A stretch of 64,000 bases of DNA from Paenibacillus sp. 1_12. Its GTDB lineage: Bacteria; Bacillota; Bacilli; Paenibacillales; NBRC-103111. The translations under genes were made by a program, and so were the position numbers. The DNA lies in NCBI RefSeq assembly GCF_900114475.1, contig NZ_FOTE01000013.1, forward strand, positions 103,705-167,704, given 5' to 3'. The notes under the pieces were generated by a model. The model was not told the origin of the DNA. It was given only the letters and a program-made list of their open reading frames with translations, and searched no databases. Positions within the stretch are counted from its first letter, which is position 1; every line of letters begins with the position of its first letter. Shown here one piece after another: positions 62,573 through 64,000 of the stretch.

Positions 62573-63619
62573 ATGATTTATTTTGACGAGAAAAAGTATA
62601 TTCAATCGATTCTGGCCAAAACCACTCGCGAATTTGACTATCACCAGGTGGTGGATTCAGGAAAGTGGCTGGAATGGAAGCAGGCTTTTCGCAGCAAACT
62701 AGCTGAGATCACAGGCCTTGAGCAAATCAGGCAACAATCAGCCGGCGTACCGTTATCGCCGCGAGTAACGGAAATAGTTGAGTTTCCTGATTATGTACGG
62801 GAGAAAATCTATATCACAAGTGAAACCAATATCGAAGTACCGTTCTATCTCCTACTGCCGAAGAATGTGGCGAGGCCCGTGCCTGTGGCGATTTGTGCAC
62901 ATGGGCACGGGAGACGCGGCAAGGAGGACTACGCTGGTAACTTCGAAAGCCCAGAGCATCGTGAGCAGGCTGTCAGTCAGGATCGGGATTTAGCGGAGCA
63001 AGCAATTTCGCAGGGCTATGCCGCTATAGTACCTGAAGTGCGCGGGTTCTGGGAGATGGCTCGTCAAGAGGATATGGATGAAGGGAAAAGCAAATCTTGT
63101 GATGATCTGCAGCGGATTTCGTTATTATTTGGCCGCTCTTTGATCGGCGAGCGGGTCCACGACTTCAGCAAGGTACTGGATTATGCGGCGACTCGCTCAG
63201 AGCTTGATATGGAGAAGGTCATGATAACGGGCAATTCCAGCGGAGGCGCGGTGTGCGTATTCGCTGCAGCTTTGGATGAGCGCATTAGTTTGGTGGCGCC
63301 GGGCTGTTATTTTTGTACGTTCGAGCATTCGGTTGTATCGGTCCACCATTGTATATGCAATGCTGTTCCGGGCATGATGCGATTTGGAGAAATGTATGAT
63401 GTGATTGGGTTGATTGCCCCTCGTCCTGTATTGATGATCAACGGTGAGACCGATCCGCTTTTTCCTATAGAAGGCGTACATATTTCCTTCAAACATGTTC
63501 AGTGCATATACGAGCAATTCGGATCAGCTGACCGTTGCGAGCTGTTTGTCGGTGATGGGGGACACCGTTACTTTAAAAACCGAGTATGGGATTTTGTCAG
63601 GGAGCAGTGGGGTTCATGA
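62573..63619 (+). CDS. Alpha/beta hydrolase (acetyl-esterase / dienelactone hydrolase-like)
   Basis: 348 residues from ATG 62573 (AGGAGGAGC five bases upstream). Long N-terminal segment, then VPFYLLLPKNVARPVPVAICAHGHGRRGKED (oxyanion-hole HG), nucleophile motif ITGNSSGGAV (GxSxG with Ser), Asp in INGETDPLFP and His in VGDGGHRYF: full catalytic triad in order. Similar to Abhydrolase_7/cephalosporin-C-deacetylase-like esterases; cytosolic; substrate unknown. The insertion sequence starts 28 bases after its stop codon, leaving the gene intact. Confidence 0.85.
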   Translation: MIYFDEKKYIQSILAKTTREFDYHQVVDSGKWLEWKQAFRSKLAEITGLEQIRQQSAGVPLSPRVTEIVEFPDYVREKIYITSETNIEVPFYLLLPKNVARPVPVAICAHGHGRRGKEDYAGNFESPEHREQAVSQDRDLAEQAISQGYAAIVPEVRGFWEMARQEDMDEGKSKSCDDLQRISLLFGRSLIGERVHDFSKVLDYAATRSELDMEKVMITGNSSGGAVCVFAAALDERISLVAPGCYFCTFEHSVVSVHHCICNAVPGMMRFGEMYDVIGLIAPRPVLMINGETDPLFPIEGVHISFKHVQCIYEQFGSADRCELFVGDGGHRYFKNRVWDFVREQWGS

Positions 63620-63647
63620 ATGTACATATAAAAGACTGCCGGAATTC

Positions 63648-64000
63648 TGAACTGCACCCCGTCAAGTAGACACAACAAATAATAAAAATCGGTTAAGCGG
63701 TCTTGGTCCTGAATTCTAATGGACTGAGGCCGTTTAGTTTTGCCTGCAAACGCTCGTTATTGTAAAAATAAATGTACGCATCCATGTCCTTTTGAAGTTC
63801 TTCGAAGGTTGGGTAGGTACGACGCAAATAATACTTCTCGCATTTAAGAGTTCCCCAGAAGGATTCCATGGGGCCGTTATCAATGCACCTGCCCACTCGA
63901 GACATACTCTGTACGATCTTGCCCTCTAAGAGCTTCTTGAAGCTTATCGAGGTGTACTGAAAACCACGGTCACTATGAAGCATAGGCGTGCTGGTCGGGG
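63648..64000 (-). mobile_element. IS3-family (IS150-like) insertion sequence, 3' end, continues beyond window
   Basis: TGAACTGCACCCCGTCAAGT at 63648 begins with TG and looks like a terminal inverted repeat; the transposase reading frame starts its C-terminus 45 bases inside. The left end and any target duplication lie outside the window. Confidence 0.8.
63693..64000 (-). CDS. IS3-family transposase OrfB, C-terminal part (runs off window)
   Basis: About 102 codons of the DDE integrase core: HSDRGFQYTS carries the second catalytic Asp, MESFWGTLKCEKYY the catalytic Glu, and YIYFYNNERLQAKLNGLSPLEFR is the standard C-terminus of IS150/IS3 OrfB proteins. The frame is open to base 64000. Moves the element by cut/copy-out circle formation; orfA would be beyond the window. 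Confidence 0.92.
   Translation of the reverse strand, partial: PTSTPMLHSDRGFQYTSISFKKLLEGKIVQSMSRVGRCIDNGPMESFWGTLKCEKYYLRRTYPTFEELQKDMDAYIYFYNNERLQAKLNGLSPLEFRTKTA

Noticed and set aside
1..64000. CRISPR array, tRNA, rRNA or prophage
   Set aside because: No regularly spaced direct repeats, no cloverleaf or rRNA-like stretch and no phage structural genes were seen.

Overview
The window looks like a chromosomal stretch of a spore-forming Paenibacillaceae bacterium (Paenibacillus or a close relative). The evidence is a complete gerKA-KB-KC spore germinant receptor operon, two Lpl/Yte-type sugar ABC systems each next to a membrane-bound AraC regulator, a yjlC-ndh pair with a Rex box, strong AGGAGG ribosome binding sites, frequent TTG/GTG starts and Gram-positive lipoboxes. 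No tRNA, rRNA, CRISPR array or prophage was seen. All names come from reading motifs; no database search was run.

Layout. 0-3 kb: a lipoprotein fragment, then a Tat-exported gluconate-2-dehydrogenase-type small subunit and its GMC flavoprotein partner. 3-8 kb: HAD phosphatase, germinant receptor operon, and a 36-residue membrane peptide. 8-11 kb: 2-hydroxyacid dehydrogenase, WYL regulator, DinB-like protein. 11-17 kb: IclR regulator and a CcpA-type cre site ahead of a polyamine/iron-type ABC importer ending in an M20 (carboxypeptidase G2-like) peptidase. 17-20 kb: a YhgE/Pip membrane protein with two blocks of tandem helical repeats. 20-37 kb: two divergent oligosaccharide import systems (sensor-AraC regulator, two permeases, lipoprotein) separated by a ctc/L25 gene; the right-hand one ends in a large GH106-like glycosidase. 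Neither has its own ATPase, so both probably use a shared MsmX-type ATPase.

37-46 kb: small single genes (GNAT, XRE-cupin, DoxX plus LigB-type dioxygenase, DUF3052-like, NAD-dependent dehydrogenase, Rex-controlled NDH-2, methyltransferase, alkyltransferase-like protein, FrnE-type DsbA). 46-51.6 kb: Fur-controlled siderophore importer (FecCD x2, binding protein) with a Btr-like AraC regulator, then an LLM flavin oxidoreductase.

51.6-60.5 kb is the most interesting part. Two near-duplicate DeoR regulators bracket a glycerol-3-phosphate/glycerophosphodiester-type ABC importer (Ugp-like; one permease frameshifted) and a glycerophosphodiester phosphodiesterase. A TarJ-like polyol-phosphate dehydrogenase lies beyond. 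Each intergenic region carries tandem GARCA pentamers at 9-10 bp steps, so I infer one local DeoR regulon for polyol-phosphate salvage, possibly from teichoic acids. The window ends with dbpA, an alpha/beta hydrolase and the edge of an IS3-family insertion sequence.
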